A stretch of DNA of 64,000 bases from Stenotrophomonas pavanii (GTDB taxonomy: Bacteria; Pseudomonadota; Gammaproteobacteria; Xanthomonadales; Xanthomonadaceae), in contig NZ_FNFQ01000006.1 of assembly GCF_900101175.1 (NCBI RefSeq), positions 1 through 64,000 of the forward strand, read 5' to 3'. The notes under the pieces are model-generated. The model did not search any database and had not been told where the DNA came from. It worked only from the letters and a program-made list of their open reading frames with translations. Position numbers and translations under genes: made by a program. This document shows positions 9,394 to 17,053 of this stretch, in pieces (position 1 is the first letter of the stretch; every line of letters starts with the position of its first letter).

Positions 9394-10287
9394 TCAGTGG
9401 CTGGAAAGGGCTTCGAGGGCGGCGATGTCGCCCGCAAGATGATCGGCGGCCGGGTGATGCGCTGCCGACAGCGGCAGCAGTGGCAGGCGCAGGTCGTGGC
9501 CGATGCCGATGCGGCGCAGCAGCGCCTTGACCGGGATCGGGTTCGGTTCGACGCCACAGAAATCATGGAACGGCTGCAGGCGCGCATCCCACGACTCGGT
9601 GGCTTCATGGTCGTGCGCGGCGGCCAGCTCGCACATCCGGCGGTAGGCGCCGGGAAGCACGTTGGAACCCACCGAGATCAGGCCATCGATACCGGCGCGG
9701 ATGGAACGGGCCGCGGTGCCATCGTCACCACTAAGCACCGCGAACTGCGGGCTGCGCAGTGCCAGCAGCGCGTGTACCCGGCCAGTGTCACCGACCGCTT
9801 CCTTGATGCCGACGATGTTGGGGTGGCTGGCCAGCTCGGCGACGGTCTCCGGCTGCATGTCGCAGCCGGTGCGGCCAGGCACGTTGTACAGGACGACGGG
9901 CAGCCCGCCCTGGTCGGCAACCGCGCGGTAGTGCGCGATCAGGCCGGCCTGGGTCGGCCGCACGTAGGGCGGGGTGACCACCAGCGCATGGCTGGCGCCC
10001 AGTGCAGCCGCACGACGGGTCTGTTCGATGGTCTTGGCGGTGCCGGACAAGCCGGTGCCGGCCATGACGGGAATGCGGCCACCGATGCGTTCCACCGCAC
10101 TGGCCAGCAGCTGGTCGTACTCGGCGTCGGTCAGGGTGGCCGCCTCGCCGGTCGAGCCGGCCACGACAACGCCATGGACGCCACCCTCCAGTTGCAGGTG
10201 CAGCAGGCGCTGCCAACCATCGGGATCGAGGGCACCGTCGGCCCGGAACGGGGTCGCCAGCGCGGTGATGAGGCCGGAAAGGGACAA
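9394..10287 (-). CDS. dapA: 4-hydroxy-tetrahydrodipicolinate synthase
   Basis: Condenses pyruvate with aspartate semialdehyde, the first lysine/diaminopimelate branch step. The (beta/alpha)8 barrel shows [15 protein letters not shown], the Tyr motif [11 protein letters not shown] and the Schiff-base Lys in [10 protein letters not shown] chose a TTG start at 10287 giving [14 protein letters not shown], which fits family N-termini (297 residues). The ATG far upstream would add about 44 unrelated residues and run into the divergent promoter region. Divergent from the gcvR-like gene and upstream of bamC-like. Confidence 0.93.
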   Translation of the reverse strand: MSLSGLITALATPFRADGALDPDGWQRLLHLQLEGGVHGVVVAGSTGEAATLTDAEYDQLLASAVERIGGRIPVMAGTGLSGTAKTIEQTRRAAALGASHALVVTPPYVRPTQAGLIAHYRAVADQGGLPVVLYNVPGRTGCDMQPETVAELASHPNIVGIKEAVGDTGRVHALLALRSPQFAVLSGDDGTAARSIRAGIDGLISVGSNVLPGAYRRMCELAAAHDHEATESWDARLQPFHDFCGVEPNPIPVKALLRRIGIGHDLRLPLLPLSAAHHPAADHLAGDIAALEALSSH

Positions 10288-10451
10288 GGACGTGCTGCTC
10301 TTGGCTGGGAAGGGAAAACGCCCGCCACGACAGGCCGGGGGCGACCTGAATGTTACTTGCGGCGCGAAAGCACGGGCAAGTATGCTGGACACCGGTGGAT
10401 CCCCGCCTCTGGCGGGCATTCAGACTCACGCATGCATTACCCGGAATCGCC

Positions 10452-11012
10452 TTGACCGACACCACCCCGCGCCCCGCGCCGAGCGAAAACCACCTCCTGA
10501 TCAACGCCTATACGACGCATCCGGAGTCCCCCCTGCTGTCCGTCACCCGCCGCATCGCCGACAGCGGCTGCAATCTGGTGGACGCACGCCTGGCCACGGT
10601 CGGCCGCGATGTCTCGGTCACCGCCCTGGCCACCGGCTCCTGGGACTCGGTGGCCAAGCTCGAGGCGATGCTGACCCGGCTTGAGCGCGAGGAAGGCCTG
10701 AAGCTGGTCTGGTACCGCACCGCCGCCAAGCAGGCGCAGTCCAACCTGCTGCCTTACATCGTCGAAGTGATCGCCGCCGACAAGCCGGGCATCCTGTTCC
10801 AGCTGGCCGACTTCTTCGACCGCCAGGGCATCACCATCGAGAACCTGCAGAGCACGCGCTACCGCGCCATGCAGACCGGTGCGGAGATGTTCAGCGCGCA
10901 GGTCACCATCGGCGTGCCGGCCAACATGCACATCGCCGCGCTGCGCGACGATTTCCTCGAGTTCTGCGACCACCTGAACCTGGACGCGATCATGGACCCG
11001 ATGAAGTTCTGA
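10452..11012 (+). CDS. GcvR-like ACT-domain protein
   Basis: A 186-residue protein with two tandem ACT domains (about residues 15-85 and 100-175), the architecture of GcvR, the glycine cleavage system regulator that binds GcvA in E. coli. The TTG start at 10452 gives MTDTTPRPAP and has a GGAA ribosome-binding sequence 6-7 bases before it. The ORF is open further upstream, but without family similarity. It sits between dapA (divergent) and bcp, the gcvR-bcp order of E. coli. Whether it regulates glycine cleavage here is inference. Confidence 0.85.
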   Translation: MTDTTPRPAPSENHLLINAYTTHPESPLLSVTRRIADSGCNLVDARLATVGRDVSVTALATGSWDSVAKLEAMLTRLEREEGLKLVWYRTAAKQAQSNLLPYIVEVIAADKPGILFQLADFFDRQGITIENLQSTRYRAMQTGAEMFSAQVTIGVPANMHIAALRDDFLEFCDHLNLDAIMDPMKF

Positions 11013-11103
11013 ATGAATTCCTGATTTTTCGCGCATCCCTCACGGGCGCGTGGCGTTTCATGCAATTGTCGTAGAAAGAACCCAGGCTCGACAGAAGGAC
11101 CTC

Positions 11104-11583
11104 ATGAACAACGGCGACACCCTGGACCGCACCACCCTCTCCCTGCCACTGGCGTTGTCCGGTGGCGCCCAGGCCACCCTCGGCGACTACGCCGGCCACT
11201 GGCTGGTGCTGTACTTCTATCCCAAGGACAGCACCCCGGGCTGTACCACCGAAGGCCTCGACTTCAACGCGCTGCTGCCGGAATTCAAGAAGGCCGGCGC
11301 GGTCGTGCTGGGCGTCTCGCGTGATTCGGTGAAGTCCCACGACAATTTCTGCACCAGGCAGGGCTTCGGCTTCCCGCTGGTCAGCGATGGCGACGAAGCG
11401 CTGTGCAACGCCTTCGACGTGATCAAGATGAAGAACATGTACGGCAAGCAGGTACGTGGCATCGAACGCAGCACCTTCCTGATTTCCCCCGACAGCCGCA
11501 TCGTGCAGTCCTGGCGCAAGGTCAAGGTTGCCGGCCATGCCGATGCGGTTCTCGCCGAACTGAAGGCCTCCCAGTCCAAGTGA
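11104..11583 (+). CDS. bcp: thiol peroxidase of the Bcp/PrxQ family
   Basis: Reduces hydrogen and organic peroxides. The 159-residue protein has the peroxidatic cysteine in PKDSTPGCTTEG and a second cysteine in HDNFCTRQG that could act as resolving residue. The ATG at 11104 is preceded by AGAAGGA and removes an upstream frame extension. It follows the gcvR-like gene by about 90 bp. Confidence 0.94.
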   Translation: MNNGDTLDRTTLSLPLALSGGAQATLGDYAGHWLVLYFYPKDSTPGCTTEGLDFNALLPEFKKAGAVVLGVSRDSVKSHDNFCTRQGFGFPLVSDGDEALCNAFDVIKMKNMYGKQVRGIERSTFLISPDSRIVQSWRKVKVAGHADAVLAELKASQSK

Positions 11584-11667
11584 GTCCCACTGCCTACTGT
11601 GTCTGCCATCACCCTGCCCCGCAGCAGGCCGTGGTGGTTTTTCCCTGTCCGTAACCAGGAATCGACG

Positions 11668-13068
11668 ATGACCCGAGGCAAGCGCATCTACGTGCTGGAT
11701 ACCAACGTGCTGATGCACGATCCCACCGCGCTGTTCAAATTCGAGGAGCACGACGTCTACCTGCCCATGCAGGTGATCGAAGAGCTGGACAACGGCAAGA
11801 AGGGCACCTCCGAGGCGAGCCGCAACGCCCGCCAGGTGAGCCGCTTCCTCAACGAGCTGGTGCAGGAATCGGGCCTGGACAACCTGGCCGACGGCATTCC
11901 GCTGCAGCGCCCCAACGGCCTGCAACTGCGCGGCAAGCAGAGCGCCGGCAAGCTGCGCTTCCAGACCAGCCATTTCGATGCGGGCAAGAGCTTCGGCCAG
12001 GTCATTCCGGACAACGCCATCCTCGGCGCGATCCTGGCCCTGAAGGAAGAAACCCCGGACCTGCCGGTGGTGTTCGTCTCCAAGGACATCAACCTGCGGA
12101 TCAAGGCCGCCATCGCCGGCATCGTGTCCGAGGACTACGAGAACGACCGCGCGCTGGACGATTTCAGCCTGCTCTACACCGGCGCCACCGAACTGCCGGA
12201 AGACTTCTGGAAGCGCCACGGCGACGACCTGCGCAGCTGGAGCGACAAGGGCCGTACCCATTACGAAATCCAGGCGCAGGACGGCGAGGAGTGGTATCCG
12301 AACCAGTATGTCTACCTGCCAGGCGAGGATGAAGTCGAGCTGCGCGTCAGCCGCGTGGTCGGCGACGGCAAGGTGGTGCTGTCGCTGGTCGATGATTTCC
12401 GCCACGGCAGCCACGCCGTGTGGGGCATCAGCGCACGCAACCGCGAGCAGAACTTCGCCCTCAACGCACTGATGGACCCGGAGATCGACTTCGTCACGCT
12501 GCTGGGTACCGCCGGCACCGGCAAGACCCTGCTGGCGCTGGCCGCCGGCCTGGCGCAGACGATGGACCAGCAGCGCTACCGCGAGATCATCATGACCCGC
12601 GCCACGGTCAGCGTGGGCGAGGACATCGGCTTCCTGCCCGGTACCGAGGAAGAGAAGATGACGCCGTGGATGGGCGCGCTGACCGACAACCTGGAAGTGC
12701 TCACGCACAACCAGGAAGGCGGCACCTGGGGCCGCCAGGCCACCAACGACCTGCTGGCCAGCCGCATCAAGATCCGCTCGATGAACTTCATGCGCGGCCG
12801 CACCTTCCTGTCGCGCTACCTGATCCTGGACGAGGCGCAGAACCTCACCCCGAAGCAGATGAAGACGCTGATCACCCGTGCCGGCCCCGGTACCAAGATC
12901 GTCTGCCTGGGCAACGTCGAGCAGATCGACACGCCGTACCTGACCGAAACCACCTCGGGCCTGACCTACGCGGTGGATCGCTTCAAGAACTGGCCGCACA
13001 GCGCGCACATCACGCTGCGTCGTGGCGAGCGTTCGCGCCTGGCCGATTACGCTTCGGAGGTGTTGTGA
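11668..13068 (+). CDS. PIN-domain and PhoH-ATPase fusion protein (PhoH2 type)
   Basis: A 466-residue cytoplasmic protein. The N-terminal third is a PIN ribonuclease domain with YVLDTNVL (Asp11), VIEELD (Glu38-39) and later acidic residues near 115 and 140. The C-terminal half is a PhoH-type ATPase with Walker A GTAGTGKT (280-287) and Walker B LILDEAQN. Such fusions are described as RNA helicase-nucleases in other bacteria. The ATG at 11668 opens on MTRGKRIYVLD. It overlaps the following lipoprotein gene by 4 bp. The PIN acidic residues look intact, so nuclease activity is plausible. Confidence 0.9.
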   Translation: MTRGKRIYVLDTNVLMHDPTALFKFEEHDVYLPMQVIEELDNGKKGTSEASRNARQVSRFLNELVQESGLDNLADGIPLQRPNGLQLRGKQSAGKLRFQTSHFDAGKSFGQVIPDNAILGAILALKEETPDLPVVFVSKDINLRIKAAIAGIVSEDYENDRALDDFSLLYTGATELPEDFWKRHGDDLRSWSDKGRTHYEIQAQDGEEWYPNQYVYLPGEDEVELRVSRVVGDGKVVLSLVDDFRHGSHAVWGISARNREQNFALNALMDPEIDFVTLLGTAGTGKTLLALAAGLAQTMDQQRYREIIMTRATVSVGEDIGFLPGTEEEKMTPWMGALTDNLEVLTHNQEGGTWGRQATNDLLASRIKIRSMNFMRGRTFLSRYLILDEAQNLTPKQMKTLITRAGPGTKIVCLGNVEQIDTPYLTETTSGLTYAVDRFKNWPHSAHITLRRGERSRLADYASEVL

Positions 13069-13571
13069 ACCGCTGCACCCGCCTGCTGCTGCCCACGGCG
13101 GCGATCGCCCTCGCCGCCGTCCTGGGTGCCTGCACCACCACGCGCGGCCCGGCCAGCGTGCCGACTGCCGCGCGCACCGGCCAGTCCTGGGTGGTCACCC
13201 GCCCGATCATCGCCGCGCAGGTGCTCGATACCTGCTCGCGGCCCAGCCCGGGCCGCGAGCCCGGGCGGGTCAGCGGCTACTGGGCACCCAGCCGCCAGCA
13301 GGTCGACCAGCTGGAAGCGAAGCTGTCGTCGCTGGAGGCCCAGGTGCCGAAGGTGCTGGACTTCGACCGCCAGTACGTCGGCATCGAAAGCGCTGGCAAG
13401 CGGTTGATCTACATCAACGCCTTCCATCTGCCCGACGACAGCGGCATCAACCCGGCGCGGGAAGCGATCCGCGTCTGCGACGGCGGCGCGCAGTTCTGGG
13501 GCGCGGTGTTCGACCCGGCCAGCAACACCTTCAGCGAGCTGCAGTTCAACGGCGGCCTCGGCGGGCCCTGA
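13065..13571 (+). CDS. lipoprotein of unknown function
   Basis: Family not recognised. A GTG start at 13065 overlaps the phoH stop (GTGA) and is preceded by GGAGG, so translation is probably coupled. The signal peptide ends in LGAC, a clear lipobox with the lipidated Cys at residue 23. The mature part is about 145 residues, with two cysteines (near residues 54 and 145) that could form a disulfide, a short coiled stretch QQVDQLEAKLSSLEAQV and a YVGIESAGKRLIYINAFH segment. Predicted to sit in the cell envelope. Confidence 0.8.
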   Translation: MNRCTRLLLPTAAIALAAVLGACTTTRGPASVPTAARTGQSWVVTRPIIAAQVLDTCSRPSPGREPGRVSGYWAPSRQQVDQLEAKLSSLEAQVPKVLDFDRQYVGIESAGKRLIYINAFHLPDDSGINPAREAIRVCDGGAQFWGAVFDPASNTFSELQFNGGLGGP

Positions 13572-13583
13572 GGGGCCCCGCCG

Positions 13584-14252
13584 ATGGGAATACGCCTGCC
13601 CACCTGGGTCTGGATCGGCGCGGTCGCGCTCTCGTGCGTGGCCGGCATGGTCAACGTGGTCGGCTTCCTCGGCTTCGAGCACCAGGCGGTCAGCCACATG
13701 ACCGGCAGCACCAGCCAGCTCGGCATGGCGCTGGCGCAGGGCGACTGGCGCGCGGTCGGCCATCTGTGGGGGCTGCTGATCGCGTTCTCGCTGGGCGCGA
13801 TGCTCAGCGGCCTGCTGATCCAGGACAGTACCCTGCAACTGGGCCGACGCTACGGCGTGGCGCTGGCGCTGGAGTCAGCGCTGCTGCTGGTGGCCATTCC
13901 GCTGTTCGAACGCCACCAGATCTGGGGCGCACTGGCCGCCGCGATGGCCTGCGGCCTGCAGAACGCGATGGCCACGACCTTCAGCGGCGCGGTGGTGCGC
14001 ACCACCCATCTCAGCGGCATGTTCACCGACCTCGGCATCGGCCTGGGCCACCTGCTGCGTGGCCTGCCGCTGCAGGTGCGGCGACTGACCCTCAGCGGCC
14101 TGATCATCAGCGGTTTCCTCGGCGGCGGCATCCTCGGCGCCTGGCTGTTCATGCGCTGGCAGTACCACGCCCTGCTCGCCCCCGCCCTGCTGACCGGCCT
14201 GACCGGGCTGGGTTATGTGCTGTACCAGCAGTGGGCGCGTTGGCGGCACTGA
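13584..14252 (+). CDS. DUF1275 (YoaK-type) membrane protein
   Basis: A 222-residue inner-membrane protein with about six hydrophobic segments. The conserved DUF1275 patterns are visible: [12 protein letters not shown] near the N-terminus, [12 protein letters not shown], and [26 protein letters not shown] in the second half. No biochemical function is firmly assigned to the family. It begins 12 bp after the lipoprotein gene, so the three genes phoH-lipoprotein-DUF1275 look like one operon. Confidence 0.88.
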   Translation: MGIRLPTWVWIGAVALSCVAGMVNVVGFLGFEHQAVSHMTGSTSQLGMALAQGDWRAVGHLWGLLIAFSLGAMLSGLLIQDSTLQLGRRYGVALALESALLLVAIPLFERHQIWGALAAAMACGLQNAMATTFSGAVVRTTHLSGMFTDLGIGLGHLLRGLPLQVRRLTLSGLIISGFLGGGILGAWLFMRWQYHALLAPALLTGLTGLGYVLYQQWARWRH

Positions 14253-14265
14253 GGGCCGCGCTCTG

Positions 14266-14306
14266 GGGGTCAGGTCCCTTTTCCTGCGAAAAAGGGCTCT
14301 GACCCC
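14266..14306. terminator. 41-bp palindromic terminator-like repeat
   Basis: Nested inverted repeat GGGGTCAG..CCCTTTT / AAAAAGGG..CTGACCCC directly after the DUF1275 gene. The A/T tracts lie inside the stem, not after it, so this is more likely a repeat family member than a simple terminator. Confidence 0.6.
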
Positions 14307-14317
14307 ATCTACCAAGG

Positions 14318-14341
14318 CATCCACGCATGGCGTGGATCTAC
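14318..14341 (-). repeat. SMAG element (single)
   Basis: On the minus strand GTAGATCCACGCCATGCG with stem ATCCACGC / GCGTGGAT. The same subfamily appears at 16543-16564 and 16608-16631. It lies 33 bp before thiD, within its probable promoter region. Confidence 0.8.
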
Positions 14342-14373
14342 TTTCCCCCGCTGGACCACGGCACAATCGCTGG

Positions 14374-15183
14374 ATGAGCCCGACCACGCCCGTTTCCGCC
14401 CTGACCATCGCCGGTTCCGACTCCGGCGGCGGCGCGGGCATCCAGGCCGACCTGAAGACCTTCGCTGCCCATCGCGTGCACGGTCTTTCCGCGATCGCCG
14501 CGCTGACCGCGCAGAACACCCGCGGCGTCATCGCCGTGCATGTGCCACCGGTCGGTTTCCTGCGCGCGCAGCTGGAGGCCTGCTTCGACGACTTCGACAT
14601 CCACGCGGTGAAGCTGGGCATGCTGGCCAACGCCGAAGTGATCCACACCGTCGCCAATGCACTGGAGCAGCATCGGCCGCCGCACGTGGTGCTGGACCCG
14701 GTGATGGTCGCCACCAGCGGCGCACGCCTGCTGGAAGACAATGCCCTGCAGGCGATGCGCGAACGCCTGATTCCCTTGGCCACGCTGGTGACCCCGAACA
14801 CACCGGAGGCGGAACTGCTGGTGGGCCGGAAGATCAGCAACGGCGATGATGCCGAACGGGCGGCCTCCGACCTGCTCGACCTCGGTGCCGGTGCCGTACT
14901 GCTCAAGGGCGGACACCTGCTGGAAGGCCATCGTGTGATCGACCGTTACTTCGACGGCGTCAGCAGCGAAGAATTCATCCACGCCCGCCTGCCGCTGGAT
15001 GCACATGGCACCGGCTGCACACTGGCCTCGGCCATCGCCGCGCAGCTGTGCAACGGCCTGAGCCTGGCCAACGCCTGCGAAGCCGGCATCGACTATGTTG
15101 CGCGCGGCCTGCAGCAGGGCCATGCCCCCGGCCGCAGCGAGGTCCTGGTCCTCGATCACTTCGGCGCGGCGCCGCACGCATGA
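14374..15183 (+). CDS. thiD: hydroxymethylpyrimidine/phosphomethylpyrimidine kinase
   Basis: Two successive phosphorylations of HMP for thiamine synthesis and salvage. The ribokinase-fold protein (269 residues) shows [20 protein letters not shown] at the N-terminus, [13 protein letters not shown], a VLLKGGHL motif, and the anion hole [15 protein letters not shown] with catalytic Asp. No thiamine-pyrophosphate riboswitch is recognisable in the short upstream gap, which is occupied by a SMAG hairpin. It overlaps the next hydrolase gene by 4 bp. Confidence 0.95.
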   Translation: MSPTTPVSALTIAGSDSGGGAGIQADLKTFAAHRVHGLSAIAALTAQNTRGVIAVHVPPVGFLRAQLEACFDDFDIHAVKLGMLANAEVIHTVANALEQHRPPHVVLDPVMVATSGARLLEDNALQAMRERLIPLATLVTPNTPEAELLVGRKISNGDDAERAASDLLDLGAGAVLLKGGHLLEGHRVIDRYFDGVSSEEFIHARLPLDAHGTGCTLASAIAAQLCNGLSLANACEAGIDYVARGLQQGHAPGRSEVLVLDHFGAAPHA

Positions 15184-16106
15184 ACCTGGCGCCGCGCAAC
15201 CTCGCCGTGCAGTGCGACGACGGCCACCGCTACGAGGTGATTGCCTGCGTGCCTGCGCAGCCGCTCGCGCGCCTGCTGTGGCTGCCGGCGCTGGGCGTGG
15301 CTGCACGCCATTACCTGCCGCTGGCATTGGCGCTGGCAGCCAGGGGCGTGGCGGTATACCTGCATGAGTGGCGCGGCAATGGCAGCAGTTCGCTGCGCCC
15401 ATCGCGCACGCAGGACTGGGGATACCGCGAAGTACTTGAACAGGATCTGCCGGGCAGCCAGGCGATCCTGGCCGCCGCCGATCACGAGGGCGGCGCCCTG
15501 CCTTGGATCATCGGCGGCCACAGCCTCGGCGGTCAGCTGGCCTGCGTGCACGCCGGGCGCAATCCGAAGCACTTCCACCGGCTGTGGCTGGCGGCCAGCG
15601 GCTCGCCGTTCTGGCGCGGTTTTCCGCCACCACGCGGCTGGCTGCTGCCGCTGGTCTACCGCTTCCTGCCGTGGATCGCACAGCGCCAGGGCGTGCTGCA
15701 CGGGCGCCGACTTGGCTTTGGTGGCACCGAAGCACGCGGACTGATCGCCGACTGGGCGCGCGTGGGCCTGAACAACCACTACGCCGCGGTCGGCATGGAG
15801 GAGGATCTCGATGCGCAGATGGCGCGCGTGCACGGCAGCGCGCAGGCGGTGTTGATGGAACACGACTGGCTGGCGCCGACCGGATCGATGCAGGCGTTGC
15901 TGGCGAAGCTGCCGAACGTGGACGCACAACTGTGCGTGCTGTCGGCGCAGGAGCTGGGCACGCGCGCCGATCATTTCGCGTGGCTGAAAGCCCCGGACGC
16001 TGTGGCTGACCTCTTTTTCATTCAGTTGGATGAAAATTTTCACAAAACTGTTGACGGTCCGCGCCGACATCCGCATAATTCCGCTCCTGTCGCAGGGCGC
16101 CCGTAG
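15180..16106 (+). CDS. alpha/beta hydrolase; 3' end overlaps tRNA-Arg promoter and gene
   Basis: Begins with an ATG overlapping the thiD stop (ATGA). The alpha/beta-hydrolase fold is supported by the nucleophile elbow GGHSLGGQ near residue 115, LHEWRGNG after strand 3 and a late His in RADHFAW near residue 267. The substrate is unknown. The last 32 or so residues (from DLFFIQLDEN on) are not protein-like: they cover a good tRNA promoter, and the frame only stops at TAG inside the first tRNA-Arg gene. Either the protein truly ends there or an older stop was lost by a small mutation after position 16010. Confidence 0.75.
   Translation: MNLAPRNLAVQCDDGHRYEVIACVPAQPLARLLWLPALGVAARHYLPLALALAARGVAVYLHEWRGNGSSSLRPSRTQDWGYREVLEQDLPGSQAILAAADHEGGALPWIIGGHSLGGQLACVHAGRNPKHFHRLWLAASGSPFWRGFPPPRGWLLPLVYRFLPWIAQRQGVLHGRRLGFGGTEARGLIADWARVGLNNHYAAVGMEEDLDAQMARVHGSAQAVLMEHDWLAPTGSMQALLAKLPNVDAQLCVLSAQELGTRADHFAWLKAPDAVADLFFIQLDENFHKTVDGPRRHPHNSAPVAGRP
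16051..16079 (+). promoter_or_regulatory. predicted sigma-70 promoter of the tRNA-Arg pair
   Basis: TTGACG (16051-16056), a 17-bp spacer and CATAAT (16074-16079), ending 17 bp before the mature tRNA. It lies inside the 3' end of the preceding hydrolase ORF, where the base composition turns AT-rich. Confidence 0.75.
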
Positions 16107-16173
16107 CTCAGTTGGATAGAGTACCTGGCTACGAACCAGGCGGTCGGGAGTTCGAATCTCTCCGGGCGCACCA
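16097..16173 (+). tRNA. tRNA-Arg(ACG), copy 1
   Basis: A 77-nt cloverleaf: acceptor GCGCCCG / CGGGCGC, D-loop with AGCTCAGTTGGATAGAG, anticodon loop CTACGAA (anticodon ACG, normally edited to ICG to read CGU, CGC and CGA), T-loop GTTCGAATC, encoded CCA. Identical to copy 2. Confidence 0.97.
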
Positions 16174-16231
16174 CTCGACAGGTTTTCAGCATCCGCCGCT
16201 GGAAATGCTTTAAAATTTGATTGTGTACCGC

Positions 16232-16308
16232 GCGCCCGTAGCTCAGTTGGATAGAGTACCTGGCTACGAACCAGGCGGTCGGGAGTTCGAATCTCTCCGG
16301 GCGCACCA
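16232..16308 (+). tRNA. tRNA-Arg(ACG), copy 2
   Basis: Identical over all 77 nt to copy 1, from which it is separated by 58 bp. No second strong promoter is obvious between them, so both are probably cut from one precursor that ends at the terminator immediately downstream. Confidence 0.97.
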
Positions 16309-16318
16309 TTACACCGAA

Positions 16319-16347
16319 ACAGCAGGCCTCGGCCTGCTGTTTTTTTA
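16319..16347 (+). terminator. intrinsic terminator of the tRNA-Arg pair
   Basis: Perfect 10-bp stem ACAGCAGGCC / GGCCTGCTGT with a 2-nt gap, followed by six or more T residues. Confidence 0.9.
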
Positions 16348-16384
16348 TGTGTGTTCTTCGGCAGGGCGGCGCCCTGCACCCCTG

Positions 16385-16409
16385 GTAGTGCCGGCCGCTG
16401 GCCGGCAAC
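16385..16409 (+). repeat. SMAG element
   Basis: GTAGTGCCGGCCGCTGGCC followed by GGCAAC; it is an exact inverted match to the copy at 16998-17022. These two bracket the 0.6-kb palindrome cluster. The whole gap 16309-17053 contains only repeats; I see no credible coding sequence. Confidence 0.85.
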
Positions 16410-16444
16410 CTCAACAGCAAAAGCTGGCATTCCGTGGGTTGGCA

Positions 16445-16515
16445 GGGCGGCATGGACAGGCAGGACACGCCGTAAACCCATCCATGGGGGCTCGATGGCG
16501 GCATCCATGCCGCCC
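16445..16515. repeat. arm-core-arm palindromic element C
   Basis: Carries the same core as elements A and B (ACGCCGTAAACCCATCC from 16467) with a variant GGCGGCATCCATGCCGCC end. Perfect 12-bp arms GGGCGGCATGGA / TCCATGCCGCCC lie at 16445-16456 and 16504-16515. The arm again differs from A and B, and part of it coincides with the core end. Confidence 0.7.
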
Positions 16516-16518
16516 CAC

Positions 16519-16700
16519 CTCTGACAGATTTCCGCGATCTGATGGATCCACGCCATGCGTGGATGAATCTCCATCGGAATCGAATATTTCGAATCGAGAT
16601 CGAAGAGCATCCACGCATGGCGTGGATCTACCGTGCCGACCAAGGTCGACACCTACCAGAGCAGTACGCCGTTCCGACAGATCGCGGAAAACTGTCGAAG
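16519..16700. repeat. SMAG cluster inside an imperfect inverted repeat
   Basis: Outer arms of about 27 bp at 16519-16545 and 16674-16700 share TTTCCGCGATCTG and matching flanks with a few mismatches. Inside lie a degenerate SMAG lacking GTAG (16543-16564), a complete one on the minus strand (16608-16631) and a third of another stem type (16633-16656). The structure suggests repeat-in-repeat nesting. Confidence 0.65.
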
Positions 16701-16954
16701 GCGGGGTGGGTCCGGTTGCGGGAGTGTCCGCGGCATGGGCCCGAGACATGCCTCGGGCGGGTTGGGCAGGACGCCCAACCCCGGTCTTGCCGTGTGCGCA
16801 GGAAAGCGCACACGAGCAAGCCGCGGCCAAGCCCCCAGGGGTGAGGGCGCTTTGCTTGCGAAGCACTGCTTCGCAAGCGCCCGAACGCACAGCCGCCAGC
16901 GGCTGGGCCGGTCTGGGGGTTTACGGCGTCTCCCGCACCCGGCCCCACCCCGCC
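16700..16954. repeat. 255-bp multi-hairpin element D with terminal inverted repeats
   Basis: Terminal arms of 25 bp (16700-16724 and 16930-16954) match at 23 positions. Inside are five clear hairpins: 16740-16757, 16759-16781 (GGGTTGGGC / GCCCAACCC), 16792-16813 (GTGTGCGC / GCGCACAC), 16854-16878 (GCTTGCGAAGC / GCTTCGCAAGC) and 16890-16905 (CAGCCGC / GCGGCTG). Next to the right arm, on the minus strand, is ACGCCGTAAACCC, the start of the A/B/C core, so D looks like an expanded family member. Non-coding; could be folded RNA or DNA cruciform. Confidence 0.65.
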
Positions 16955-16997
16955 ATCCCTCAGGAAACCAGCTTCTGCTGTTGCTGTTGCTTCGAAT

Positions 16998-17022
16998 GTT
17001 GCCGGCCAGCGGCCGGCACTAC
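16998..17022 (-). repeat. SMAG element
   Basis: Minus-strand GTAG-headed hairpin with GCCGGCC / GGCCGGC arms, the inverted twin of 16385-16409. It lies 31 bp beyond the stop of the LysR-type gene. Confidence 0.85.
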
Positions 17023-17053
17023 GGCGGGTGCAGCACGCAGCCCTGCCAAACCC

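Noticed and set aside
10990..13008. Minus-strand open frame of 672 codons opposite bcp and the PIN-PhoH gene
   Set aside because: Antisense shadow; the plus-strand genes have complete motifs and ribosome-binding sites.
14220..14373. Thiamine-pyrophosphate riboswitch before thiD
   Set aside because: The gap contains a terminator-like repeat and a SMAG element; the conserved CTGAGA and related thi-box motifs are not found.
16385..17022. CRISPR-like repeat array
   Set aside because: Repeats are palindromic hairpins of different families with irregular spacing and orientation, with no regular unique spacers and no cas genes.
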